Assembly (NCBI RefSeq): GCF_036588685.1
Contig: NC_086382.1
Location: 2,021,001-2,085,000, forward strand
Reading direction: 5' to 3'
Source: Mytilus trossulus
Taxonomy: Eukaryota; Mollusca; Bivalvia; Mytilida; Mytilidae
Length of the DNA: 64,000 nucleotides
Shown here: one piece after another, positions 34,501-43,630 of the stretch
Position numbering within the stretch: position 1 is the first letter of the stretch
How the letters are laid out: every line of letters begins with the position of its first letter
Program-made: the position numbers and the translations under genes
The notes under the pieces: generated by a model
What the model was told of the DNA's origin: nothing
Databases searched by the model: none
What the model saw: the letters and a program-made list of their open reading frames with translations, nothing else

Positions 34501-35794
34501 CTTTTAAAAAGCGTGTTAGTTTGAAACAGAGTAGCAAACATTCGTAACTATGAAATTATTCGGGTAAACCGATTCGTCTTTAAGTCGAATGTTTAAATAA
34601 CGGGTAGATACAATATGTACATATAATCTCTCCGTAAAAACATGAATTCATTATATACACATGATATAAGGACGTTGTCAAAATAGTTAATTTCAAAAAA
34701 TAGTATGTCGATAAAAGGTGTTGTCGTCTGAGCTGTTCTTTATACGACTCCTAAACAGTATTTCTATAAAATCTCTGCTTTTGAAAATAAAAATTTGTTA
34801 TATTGTTAGACAAACTAACCTTGTTGACCCCACCAAGTAGTTGGACAAATGCTATCGATAAGACGTTTTCACGCAGAAATCAACAAAATAACACTTTATA
34901 TATTTTATGCTTTCACGGTGCTTTCTAGTTTTGCGTTCACCATGTTTGCTGAAACTTTGGTATATTATTTTATTGTGGGTTCAAAATTTTTTGGTTGTCA
35001 TTCTGCGAAGCTTATGAGAACATTATCAATTTATATGTAGTATTTGTCTGTATGTCGGTTTTATTTTTTTTGCCATTGCTTTATGAGTCTGTGATCGAAT
35101 ATTGGACTCTGTCGTTGGTCTCATACGTCTTTATTCTAAAAAAAAAATCACGAAAAATACTGTCATTAGTAATACATTTTTAGAAATATCATTTAATAAT
35201 TCCGCCTTAAAAGCCTGTCGTTTTACAAGTAGTACAGGTTTGACAATTTCTAGTTTCCTACTTTAGAGAAGAGACATAAGGTTATTAATCCATGTTTTTG
35301 CATGATCAGTTCTACCTCAATAAAGCATATTCCATTTATGTTGAAAAATTATAAAATTAATGCTTTAGCAATTTTTACGATGATGATACTGTGAAATATT
35401 GTGTAACGATAACTCAACACTTAGTATTTCAATAAAATATGAATTCATTGTGAGATAAGGAGTTTTAAAGTACTATGTGGTTTTTGTTTAGGTGATGCAA
35501 TGAAGAGGAACAACGGTATGAAATTCAGTACAAAGGATCGTGATAATGATACACACAGAAGTAGCTGTGCATCCGTTTATGGCGCATGGTGGTATTGGTC
35601 GTGTAGTTTTTCAGAACTTAACGCCAACATGAAAAAAAGTAAACTAAGATGGAAAACTCCTAATAGAATCAAGGCAACCATGATGATAAGGAAGCTAATG
35701 TAAAGAAAACTTACATAGAACGAAACAATCAGTTTGATACATGTATATCATTCTTTAAAGAGAGTAGTATTGTTCATCGATAATTCTCAATAAA
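25516..35794 (+). CDS. Fibrinogen-domain (FREP/ficolin-like) secreted protein, five coding exons
   Basis: Joining 25577-26279, 28114-28262, 31997-32093, 33852-34016 and 35492-35703 gives one open frame of 441 codons plus TAA, with matching phases (1, 0, 1, 1) and GT/AG borders. Residues 1 to about 23 form a signal peptide ending LVYG. Residues 50-234 are a charged, heptad-like coiled coil rich in Glu, Lys and Gln. The rest is a fibrinogen-related domain beginning KDCSHI, with GGGWT, VIQRRIDG, EYWLG, YELRIDL, GYSGTAGD, NGMKFSTKDRDND and GAWWYWSC. Both expected disulfide pairs and the acidic calcium site DRDND are present. In molluscs such proteins act as oligomeric lectins in haemolymph immunity; that role is inferred. 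The end is shorter than usual: the YHWKGYYYSLK-type segment is replaced by a basic KSKLRWKTPNRIKA stretch. TTTTCAG at 25509-25515 suggests an intron in the 5' leader, and AATAAA lies at 35789-35794. Confidence 0.87.
25577..26279 (+). CDS. FREP gene coding exon 1: signal peptide and coiled coil
   Basis: The ATG at 25577 was preferred over the in-frame ATG at 25499 because it starts directly with a signal peptide (MNSIGKIILFILQIF), while the upstream one lies before the acceptor TTTTCAG. It encodes 234 residues plus one base and ends at the donor GTAAGA. Two cysteines follow the signal peptide (KPCSDSSAKC) and could link subunits. Asn-X-Thr/Ser sites include NTT and NLS. Confidence 0.85.
26440..26985 (+). 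repeat. Degenerate minisatellite in FREP intron 1
   Basis: Units of roughly 28-30 bases built on TTTGACATGCAATTCACTTG and ATTT recur from about 26440, clearest at 26760-26960. Individual units differ widely, so the array is old. Confidence 0.7.
26985..27222. mobile_element. Inverted-repeat element (MITE-like) in FREP intron 1
   Basis: The left end reads GGTTACGTTCAACATC and the right end is its imperfect inverse, GATATTGAACGCACCC. The 240-bp body has no frame. Confidence 0.55.
27309..28113. other. Rest of FREP intron 1; nothing recognised
   Basis: AT-rich with short incidental frames only. Confidence 0.4.
28114..28262 (+). CDS. FREP gene exon 2: start of the fibrinogen domain
   Basis: It encodes DKDCSHIRWNPTKPSGVYTI, then IQAYCDMSTDGGGWT, the first disulfide pair of the domain. 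The acceptor is TTGTATTTCCAG and the donor is GTATAT (phase 0). The frame reads on to a stop if unspliced. Confidence 0.88.
30026..30275. mobile_element. Inverted-repeat element with about 75-bp arms
   Basis: TAAAATCATTACAGCT, AAAACTTTGGTTGGCTTGCT and TTTGTTTGTAT on the left are mirrored by ATACAAACAAAG, AGCTAACCAAAGTTTT and AGCTGTAATGATTTA on the right. The centre contains a TA microsatellite (30142-30166). Confidence 0.75.
30347..30540 (+). repeat. Dispersed mussel repeat, CCAATGAGACA family
   Basis: AGATGTGGTATGATTTCCAA, GGGACCAAAATGACACAGAA, CACCGTATGGCCTTCAACAA and AACAATTCAAACGAAAAAAC occur in the family order. Confidence 0.85.
31055..31205 (+). repeat. GGCAGATCCAGGGGG repeat
   Basis: It starts GTGGCAGATCCAGGGGGCGG, contains TTTTTTGGACGATC and GGGACATGTAGTTGGA, and ends near GGCAGGATCCG. 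A second copy in reverse orientation lies at 39765-39915. Confidence 0.75.
31997..32093 (+). CDS. FREP gene exon 3
   Basis: It encodes VIQRRIDGTTNFDRIW, then EYREGFGDPKKEYWLG, continuing directly from GGGWT of exon 2. The acceptor is ATTATTGTAG, the donor GTTGGT (weak). It is small and follows a 3.7-kb intron. Confidence 0.88.
32290..32410 (+). repeat. Dispersed repeat carrying a hammerhead motif
   Basis: CCTCAATGCTCTTCAACTTC leads into the hammerhead-like core and TGGCGTTAATACAAAATTTT then AAACCTGGTA. It is the same family as 14560-14690. Confidence 0.7.
32350..32392 (+). ncRNA. Hammerhead ribozyme-like motif (type I, minimal stem III)
   Basis: The core reads CTGATGA, a 4-bp stem II (GTCT with AGAC around a TTTGT loop), GAAAC, then GCGC and GTC. 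That gives all invariant residues of a hammerhead and a stem III of two or three pairs, ending at the expected cleavage triplet GUC. Stem I is weak here: only about three pairs form between the bases before CTGATGA and TGG after GTC. Such small-stem-III hammerheads are known from Penelope-like elements and retrozymes. Activity of this copy is uncertain. Confidence 0.6.
32470..32530 (+). repeat. Fragment of the CCAATGAGAC repeat family
   Basis: AGAAGATGTGGTATGAATGC CAATTAG matches only the head of the family. Confidence 0.5.
33060..33185. repeat. Poly-T and CCACGAA-motif repeat
   Basis: A run of about 20 T is followed by ATCCACGAATTTACG, ACCACGAAAC and CCCACGAAAATAAATGAATC. It is a probable reverse-orientation relative of 21965-22140. 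Confidence 0.5.
33400..33590 (+). repeat. Fragment of a Penelope-associated 3' repeat
   Basis: TCATAAGTCGAAAATAAACT GACAACG, CACCAAAAACTGAA and GGTGCACCGAAAGGATGAG match 24355-24520 and 22500-22650. Confidence 0.55.
33852..34016 (+). CDS. FREP gene exon 4
   Basis: It encodes NKYLNILTTNGKYELRIDL, then YAVYKTFSVGDENSQYKL and GYSGTA. The acceptor is TTCCTTACAG, the donor GTAAGT, both phase 1. Confidence 0.9.
34017..35491. other. FREP intron 4; nothing recognised
   Basis: AT-rich with short incidental frames (34849-35183) that show no domain. Confidence 0.4.
35492..35703 (+). CDS. FREP gene exon 5: calcium site and stop
   Basis: It encodes GDAMKRNNGMKFSTKDRDND, then SSCASVYGAWWYWSC and a divergent, shortened C-terminus ending MMIRKLM and TAA. 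The acceptor is TTTTTGTTTAG. An AATAAA lies 86 bases after the stop. Confidence 0.88.
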
Positions 35795-36660
35795 CATATT
35801 GTGTATTGTCCTATATCTTTCTTGTTTCAAATTGTGCATTGAATTGCAAAATGGTAAGAAAATACCGTAAGAAGAATGTAGATAAAGAAACATAGATTAA
35901 CGATAACCATGTTGTTTACCAGGAACTTGGCAAATGGCTATCGTGTTTACTATATAGATGCAACATGTATAAAACTAAACCTTGTAATTGATTTAATAAA
36001 TGTAATATGTATTTGTTTGTTATTTTTCTTAATCAAATAGACAATAACCTACACGTTAAGGAGTATTCATAATTATAACTATTAAAATAGTGTATGTTAA
36101 TATGGTTCAAAGTTGGAACAACCTGTACTCCTCTCCACATCGATGTTATCCATTTTTCATATGCAAACTAGAAATTACACACAGAGACCTCCAAAAGATA
36201 AAATGAAATAAAGGCTGCCACAGAGAGGCTGTGAAATTTGGTTCAGGTCTTATTTTACACATTCCAAATTACTATAGTAATAGCGATAAGGTGTATTTAA
36301 AAGCACTTCAATACTAGCTTATTTAAGAATTCTAAGTGAAGCAAATGTCTCTTATATCACTTTTTCAATGATAAAAATCTGAGTAGATATGAACGTATAT
36401 CTATATTTCCCAATGAAAACTTAAGTGAAAGAAATAAAAACACAGACATTTGTGACTTATTAAAACACTTCCCTCATGTTTAAATGTTTCATTTATGTAC
36501 ATAAAATTTAGATACAAAGTTCTATTGATATAATAGTCTGGCAAATTAGTATTTATATTTCACAAGTTAATTTGGATTTTACACCAACAAGAGAATTTAG
36601 ATATATCTTTCCGCAAATATAAGGTCACAGATACAAGTTAGAAAAAAAGCTTCCGGTCTA
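35795..36660. other. Gene-free spacer after the FREP gene
   Basis: AT-rich; no frame, repeat or hairpin of note was seen up to the 36677 element. Confidence 0.4.
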
Positions 36661-36709
36661 TAAAACTCGACACCTACAGTGGAGATCAGTTCTAACCTCT
36701 CATTAAATC

Positions 36710-36960
36710 TGTCAGAATCTGTCAGGAGAACTGTTCTAGAACAGTACGTAGAACTGTCAGCCTGACACCTTTTAGTCAGTTCTAGGTAAGAACTGTTCTA
36801 GCTAGAACTGACTTGGTCAGTTCTAGCTAGAACTGATTTGGACAGTTCTACCTAGAACTGATCCTGACAGTTCTACCCTAGAACTGATCCTGACAGTTCT
36901 GCCTAGAACTGACCAAATATTTGGTCAGTTCTACTTCTAGAACAGTTCTGCGGTTAGAAT
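36710..36960. repeat. Left subterminal array of AGAACTG/CAGTTCT palindromes
   Basis: Units such as GACAGTTCTACCTAGAACTG ATCCT repeat at about 28-30 bp. Each unit is itself a near palindrome, so the array can fold locally and can also pair with 43375-43630. Confidence 0.9.
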
Positions 36961-37074
36961 TGATTACAAATTATATGGCTAGAATTAATTTATAAATTCT
37001 ACGGCTAGAATTGATTTATAAATTCTACGGCTAGAATCGATTTATAAATTCTACGGCTAGAATTGATTTATAAA
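36955..37074. repeat. 26-bp minisatellite, left part
   Basis: The unit GATTTATAAATTCTACGGCT plus AGAATT is repeated about four times. The array resumes at 39345 after the insertion. Confidence 0.9.
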
Positions 37075-37097
37075 TGAGGGGGGGCAAGGGGTTTAAG

Positions 37098-37445
37098 TGT
37101 TCTTCTTCTTCTTCTTCTTCCATATAAGAGTTGGGTTCCTTTAATGAAACGTTTAAACTCTGCGGGACTACGCATGGTGACATCACATATCTAGTCCCCT
37201 AAGGCTATATACAGTATTTACAATAAAATCAGGTTGTTACGGTTAAAATTATGTACAATCGTCCAGTCTGGTATTAATGTGTTGTCTGTAGCCCTGAGCG
37301 AAAATCTTCAACTGATCCCGCTTCAGCAACCCTGGCAGGTAATGTATTCCATTCCATGATTGTTCTTGGAAAGAAGGAGTTCCTGTAGACATCACTGGTG
37401 ACCCTCTGTTGGTAAAACTTGTGTCCTCCACGAGTTATGCTGTTA
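37098..37445 (-). pseudogene. 3' end fragment of a non-LTR retrotransposon
   Basis: The minus strand reads GGHKFYQQRVTSDVYRNSFF then PRTIMEWNTLPARVAEAGSV and EDFRSGL, followed by a stop. This is the conserved C-terminus of Jockey/CR1-like reverse transcriptases. The 3' tail is a GAA repeat (37100-37120). Only the last 70 codons remain. Confidence 0.8.
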
Positions 37446-37600
37446 TGGGGCAATTTAATTCTTTGTTATCTGTTATTTTGAAAATACATTTGCTGTTAGC
37501 TGTTATTGTCATATTCTTTGTTAGCTGTTATTGGGCTTTTAGTTTTTTTGTTATCTGTTATTGTGATAATGTATTTGCTGTTAACTGTTATGGAAAATTG
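37440..37600 (+). repeat. Direct repeats of GTTATCTGTTATT / GCTGTTAGCTGTTATT
   Basis: About seven short units lie here and a matching group lies at 39240-39325 in the same orientation, near the other end of the inserted element. Confidence 0.7.
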
Positions 37601-37995
37601 GAATGTTAGCATTTTTTTTGACGGTCAATATTCAGTATAATTGAAGATCATTGGACATTGGGTTCTATCACTACTAATATGTTTGTCCCGTATTCAGAGA
37701 AGGATTCTATTAACATATACCCATCACAGAAGTGAGGTCCAGGACAATTCAAGTATGTCTTATGATTATCCTTTGTAATAAACTCCATTTTTTTTATGAA
37801 TGTGTATTTAGAATTATCTCAATTTTTTGTATGAGAATAATGTTCCTTGTTTTCCGTACGAACATATTGAATTAAAACAATTCTTAACATGACAAAAAGG
37901 AAAACATATGGCCAGGAATATCTGACAAGGATCTCATTTAAGGACTAGGTCCTAACAACCACTTAACCTTTTATATAATATGGTACATAGTCTGT

Positions 37996-38048
37996 GAAAA
38001 GAATCACAGAGCTGAGTCTATCATAGACTAAGCTCTGTGATTCTTTTC
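37996..38048. repeat. Near-perfect 26-bp hairpin
   Basis: GAAAAGAATCACAGAGCT at the left is mirrored by AGCTCTGTGATTCTTTTC at the right. One base separates the arms and one pair is mismatched. Confidence 0.9.
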
Positions 38049-38379
38049 AAAGCAGAACCAAATGCATTGTACAATGAAAGTTCCAACCATGTACTTGGGT
38101 CCGAAGCTGCACATAACTCATTACAAACAAAGATTTATTTCGTTTCAACTTCCATTGTTTCCCTACCAAAAGTGTATTCTACTTACTAGTACACTTGGTA
38201 CAATAAAAAATCTCAGCTGATAAAAAATTGTTCAAATAAGTCCTTTGTAAATAGTGGAATAAATTGCTTTAAGAGTTTCAAAATTCGTTCGAAGTACTTG
38301 ATAAATTGCATGCTTATGATTGGTGCTTTTGATTTTTCTATCCTATATAGCACTTTGCCTCATAGTCACATTAAGAAAA

Positions 38380-39095
38380 ATTCACACAACTCATTAAATG
38401 GTCATTTAGAAAAAGTCAGAATATTCAAACTCTTTTAGTTCATTTTTTTATTAGCAACAAAGGGAGCTTCAGTCAATATATATAAACAATACACCAAAGT
38501 TTCATGAAAACTGCTGAAAGCATTTTTGAGCTATTTCTCAAAAAAAGAAAATACCACCTTTTTCTAATGAATAAAATCCCTTAACTCAATAACATAAAAT
38601 CTAAAATTCATAAAAAAGGGAGTTTACAACAATAGATATAAACATTAATTTTCAGCATAGTTTCATGAGAACTGCTAAAAACGTTTTTGTGTTAATGTCT
38701 GAAAACTGGAAAATCCCCCCTTTTTAACGAATAAAACCCGTCAACTCGGAAACGTAAAATCTACAATTTATGAAAATTGAAGGTGACCTCATGTTAATAG
38801 ATATAAACAATTCACCAAAATTCCTTGCTTTGAGAAAGCATTTTTGGGATATTAGATCTATCAGAAAGCTGAAAAAAACACCAATTTTATTGAATAAAAA
38901 CCCATTAACCAGAAACTTAAAATCTATAATTTATATAAAAACAAAAAATAAAAGGGAGCTCACGTCAATAGATATAAACAATTTCCCTGTTTAATGCAAA
39001 TTGGTTTAAAGAGTTTTTGAGGTAATGTCCAACATGTTGACAACAGACGGACAACAGTATACCGGCCATAAATACGTTCCGTAAACGAGCGTATA
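38380..39095 (-). repeat. Tandem-repeat element, about 160-bp units, ATAGATATAAACAAT family
   Basis: The phrase AATAGATATAAACAAT recurs near 38483, 38635, 38798 and 38968. The right end reads CCGTAAACGAGCGTATAAA. It is the reverse-orientation relative of 49875-50690. Confidence 0.8.
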
Positions 39096-39344
39096 AAAAA
39101 TATTATAATATAATGAGTAGTAATTTAAACACATTCTAGATACCATAAATTAAAAATTAATACTTAAAACATAGTCATAGAAAATGGAATGCATTACAAA
39201 GGATTATATCCGTAATAAGAAATACTGATTTTTCAATATTTCATTTACTGTTATCTGTTTTTGTCCATTTTAATTCCTTGTTATCTGTTATGAGCCAAAT
39301 CAATTTGCTGTTTTGCTGTTATTGGGACCCCCCTTTCCCCCCTC

Positions 39345-39430
39345 ATAAATTCTATGGCTAGAATTGATTTATAAATCCTACTGCTAAAATTGATTTATAA
39401 ATTCTACGGCTAGAATTGATTTATAATTTT
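39345..39430. repeat. 26-bp minisatellite, right part
   Basis: It continues the array broken at 37074: ATAAATTCTATGGCTAGAAT then two or three further units. Confidence 0.9.
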
Positions 39431-39764
39431 TAAGAAATCTTTGACTAAATATAAATATTATGGCTTCGACAAAATAGCGATTAATATTATAAAGAGTTTT
39501 GCTATTTTGCCGGTTTTATTTCAAATTTTTCGTCGGCACGAGAACATGTTTAACCCCGCCATATTCTGCATGTATGTGACTGTTCCAAGTCAGGAGCCTG
39601 TTAATAATTATTTGTTTTTCTTTCATTTTTTTAACATAAATTAGGCCGTTAATATGGGGGAGGGGGCATTATTATTTCAATTGTTTTACATTTGTCATTC
39701 CGGGAGTCAGGATGGCTCGTTTTAAATATAACAAAAATATCTGACCATCTATAATGTAATACGT

Positions 39765-39915
39765 TGTTCTTGCGGATCCAACAGTTTTAAAAAGGGTGGG
39801 GGTTGGGGGGTCCCAACCCAGGAAAAAAAGGGGGGTCCAACTATATGTCCTCATTCAAATGTATTGATCGTCCAAAAAAGGGGTCATCCCCTCTGGATCT
39901 GCCATTGATCCACTA
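39765..39915 (-). repeat. GGCAGATCCAGGGGG repeat, reverse copy
   Basis: It is the inverse of the 31055 family: TGGATCTGCCATTGATCC at the right end and GATCGTCCAAAAAAGGGG inside. Confidence 0.75.
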
Positions 39916-40727
39916 TAAACTTAAACTGACCATATTTGATTTCTTCATATAAAACTATATACTTTTAGCTGCACACTGCAGGAATCCATTTTATTTTTAG
40001 GCAAGGAAACCAATTATATTGGCAAACATTAATGATTTCAAAATTTTATTTGCAATCAATTTATAATACTAGCATGTCCTCTTTTAATTTAAAATATTGA
40101 ATCTTATACAAATGTGATATCTGTTTACGAGTAGTTTTCTTACCTCGGATGGACCTGTTATACAAAAATCTTTTGACCGCATCAATCTAAACTGACCTTA
40201 TTTGCTCTTTCTATCTGCAAATCTATATAGCTGCACAGTAATTCAGTAATAATTTTAGGTCAAGAGGGACTGATATATACAAGTTACAGCAATATTGGAA
40301 AAAAAATGACTTCAAAACTTTGTTCGCATAAATTTAAAGTGCCAGCATGTCCTCTTTTTATTCAAAGTATTGAATCTTAAACAAATATCAGTAGTTTTCA
40401 TACTTCAGACTGAGTTGTGTAATAAAATCTTTTGACCACATCAATCTAAACTGACCTTATTTGTTTTTCTTCCTGCAAATCTATATAGCTGCACAGTGAT
40501 TATATATAATTCAGTTATAATTTTAGGTCAAGAGGGACTGTAATATACATGTACAAGCTACAGCAATATTGGAAAACAATGACCTCAAAATTTTGTTCGC
40601 ATTAATTTAAAGTGCCAGCATGTCCTCTTTTTATTCAAAGTATTGAATCGTTAACAAATATCAGTAGTTTTCATACTTCAAACTGAGTCGGGTTATAAAA
40701 TCTTTTGACCGCATCAATCTAAGCTGA

Positions 40728-40858
40728 CTATGCGATATGGGCTCTGCTCATTGTTGAAGGCCGTACAGTGACCTATAGTTGTTGATGTTTGTGTCATTTT
40801 GGTCTTTTGTGGATAGTTGTCTCATTGGCAATCATACCACATCTTCTTTTTTATATAT
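40728..40858 (-). mobile_element. CCAATGAGACAAC family copy inserted in the satellite
   Basis: ATCATACCACATCTTCTTTT, GTTGTCTCATTGGCA and TTGTTGAAGGCCGTACAGTG mark a reverse-orientation copy. It interrupts one 259-bp unit and so is younger than the array. Confidence 0.85.
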
Positions 40859-42009
40859 AAACTGACCTTATTTGCTCTTTCTTTCTGCAAAGCTATATAG
40901 CTGCACAGTAATTCAGTTATAATTTTAGGTCAAGAGGGACTGTAATATACAAGTTACAGCAATATTGGAAAACAATGACCTCAAAACTTTGTTCGCATGA
41001 ATTTAAAGTGCCAGCATGTCCTCTTTTTATTCAAAGTATTGAATCTTAAACATATATCAGTAGTTTTCATACTTCAGACTGAGTCATGTAATAAAATCTT
41101 TTGACCACATCAATCTAAACTGACCTTATTTGCTCTTTTTTTCTGCAAATCTATATAGCTGCACAGTAATTCAGATATAATTTTAGGTCAAGAGGGACTG
41201 GAATATACAAGTTACAGCAATATTGGAAAACAATGACCTCAAAACTTTGTTTGCATGAATTTATAGTGCCAGCATGTCCTCTTTTTATTCAAAGTATTTA
41301 ATCGTAAACAAATATCAGTAGTTTTCATACTTTAGACTGAGTTGTGTAATAAAATCTACTGACCGCATCAACTAAAACTGACCATATCTGCTTTTTTTTA
41401 TGCAAGTCTATATAGCTGCACAGTACTTCAGTTATAATTTTTGGTCAAGAGGGACTGTAGTATATAAATAACTGCAATATTGGAAATTAAAGACCACAAA
41501 CAAAAAATTTCATCGATTGAGAGTGCAGGCATTTCCTACTTTTATTCAAAATATCGCATCAGAAACAAACATTGTTAGATTTCATATCTGAAATTATTTG
41601 TCTGCATCAATCAAACCTGACCATATTTGACATTATCAACCAAAACTGACCATATATAACTACATCAGCCAAAACTGACCATATTTGCTCTTGTTTATGT
41701 ACCGTTAACTCTTTTAGTTGCATAAAATATCTGTTTGTTATATTGTTATGTAAGAATTGATTGTATAATACAAATGATAGAAATATTGGAACACCTAATT
41801 TCTTTTGCATCAATTAACAGTGTCAGCGTGTCCTCTTTTTAATCAAAATATTGCATTATTAACAAATTTCAGTAGTTTTCATACCGAAGACAGACTGGTA
41901 TAACAAAATTGTGTGTCTGCAGCAACCAAAACTCACCATATTTACACTTTATGATGTAAATCTTAATATATAGATAATTATATAGCTGCATAGTAAATCA
42001 CTTATAAAA

Positions 42010-42075
42010 TTGAGAAAGGAAATGGAGAAAGGTGTCAAAGCGACAACAACCCGACCATAGAGCAGACAACAACCA
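42010..42075 (+). repeat. Dispersed repeat, GAGACAACAACCC family
   Basis: GGAAATGGAGAAAGGTGTCA then AAGCGACAACAACCCGACCA; same family as 47648 and 63850. Confidence 0.75.
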
Positions 42076-42378
42076 ATCACAATGGATAGTATAATTCAAA
42101 TGACAGCATGTCCTCTAAATCGTCACAATATTGAATTGCTAAAAAATTTCAGCAGTTTCAGACTGACATGACTGAGTTGTTTTAATAACAACATTATCAT
42201 GATTATTTGACCGCATCAACCAAAACTGAACATATATACTTTATCCTGTAAATATATACATGTATGGCCTCATTGTAAACCAATAATATTTCTATGTCAG
42301 GATAGATACTGCATGATAAAGACAATACCAAATTTCAAAATCGATATTTCCTCTCTGTATCGATTATATTATTATTTA

Positions 42379-42542
42379 TAAAGAAATGACTGTAATAGTT
42401 TTTCTGTCTATGAAGAAATAACATAAAAAATTTGGTGCACACTGAATAACGCGGGTAGCAGGTTTTTTTAACAGTGTGCATGCACCACATTTTTTTATGT
42501 TATTTCAAATAGACAGAAAAAAATATTAGTCATTTCTTATAA
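42379..42542. mobile_element. Inverted-repeat element, about 65-bp arms
   Basis: GAAATGACTGTAATAG, TTTTTCTGTCTATG, AAATAACATAAAAAATTTGG and TGCACACTG on the left are mirrored on the right. The loop is a short AT/GC mixture with ACGCGGGTAGCAGG. Confidence 0.8.
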
Positions 42543-42559
42543 TTTAATTCTAACTTCCA

Positions 42560-43374
42560 ATTTAAACCTTGGCAAACCATGAAATAACCTTGATGACGAT
42601 ACGGTCACATGACTAACTTTTATCTATGGGCTGATAACAAAATAACGTCAGCCAATCAGAGACCCATTACTTCCAAAATTAAATTATTAAATAATGAATC
42701 GTCACAAAAGTGACTTTTTAAGTCAGTGTAGTTCATGATGGGTTTTTTTTTAAACAAAACTATTTAACGGCATCATCCAACACTACGTGACTGATTCATA
42801 TACTTTATTTTAAAATGAAAAGTACATGTATGAGAAGTTCTCTTCTTGGAATAATTTGAAGGAGGAAAATGATTGGTTTTGTTTGTAGCCTAAATTCCAG
42901 TGACAAATGTTTCATTCATGTTCACATTGAGTATATTTTTCTGACGTTCCAACTTCCACACTCCCAGATTATTTACGAGATAATGCAAATGTAGCCTACA
43001 TAGTTTTTTTACGTTTAACAACACTTTTTTCGTTAAAATATCCCATAATTCATCCACTGTACAGAATCTTAAATCATGAATGTAAATCCAAGGTAAACAA
43101 GGTAAATTAAGATTAAACTTCCATGAATCAAATGCAGAGTTTTATGAAGAGACTGTCAAAGACGGGGAACGAAGAAACGTAAATAATGATGTTTTCTATG
43201 CAATCTTATAAAAATGTTTCTCCGATGAGTTGGATAACCTTCAATTCACTTCGATATTTGTACATGTAACGTTTGATTAGTAAAAAATATAGAAAATCTG
43301 CTATTAAATAGCAAAGTAATTGGAAGTGATTTATTTCTTCTAAATTCTATAGTGCCCTTACTGTAGTGACGTCA
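42560..43374. other. Unassigned interior of the 7-kb element
   Basis: AT-rich, no frame or repeat recognised. Confidence 0.4.
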
Positions 43375-43630
43375 TTTAGAACTGTTCTACAGTCCTGACT
43401 GATTTAGTCAGTTCTGCTGACAATTCTACGGTTAGAACTGATTTGGACAGTTCTACCTAGAACAGTTTTAGACAGTTCTACCCTAGAACTGATCCTGACA
43501 GTTCTACCTAGAACTGATTTAGTCAGTTCTACCTAGAACTGATCCTGACAGTTCTACCTAGAACAGTTCTAGGGTAGAACAGTTCTAGCTAGAACTGTTC
43601 TAGGACAGGTTAGAACAGTTCTATGACAGA
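43375..43630. repeat. Right subterminal array of AGAACTG/CAGTTCT palindromes
   Basis: It has the same 28-30 bp palindromic unit as 36710-36960, for example GACAGTTCTACCTAGAACTG, with about eight units. Confidence 0.9.

Larger units (their letters stand above)
37075..39344. mobile_element. 2.3-kb insertion splitting the 26-bp minisatellite, 6-bp target duplication
   Basis: The left boundary is GAGGGGGGGCAAGGGG and the right boundary is CCCTTTCCCCCCTC, an imperfect inverse. ATAAAT stands on both sides and occurs once in each undisturbed minisatellite unit, so the duplication is clear. Inside are a retrotransposon 3' fragment, a direct-repeat array on GTTATCTGTTATT, a perfect hairpin and a tandem-repeat element. 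The superfamily is not assigned. Confidence 0.65.
39915..42290 (+). repeat. Satellite with a 259-bp unit, about eight copies
   Basis: Each unit carries AAACTGACCTTATTTGCTCT, ATCTATATAGCTGCACAGTA, TTTTAGGTCAAGAGGGACTG, TACAGCAATATTGGAAAA, GTGCCAGCATGTCCTCTTTT and ATCAGTAGTTTTCATAC in this order. Starts are near 39920, 40190, 40449, 40860, 41118 and 41381, then more diverged to 42205. The central copies are closest to each other, as expected of unequal exchange. Confidence 0.92.

Noticed and set aside
36710..43630. CRISPR-like array of spaced palindromic repeats
   Set aside because: This is eukaryotic DNA, the spacers are not unique, and the repeats are arranged as inverted subterminal arrays of a transposon.
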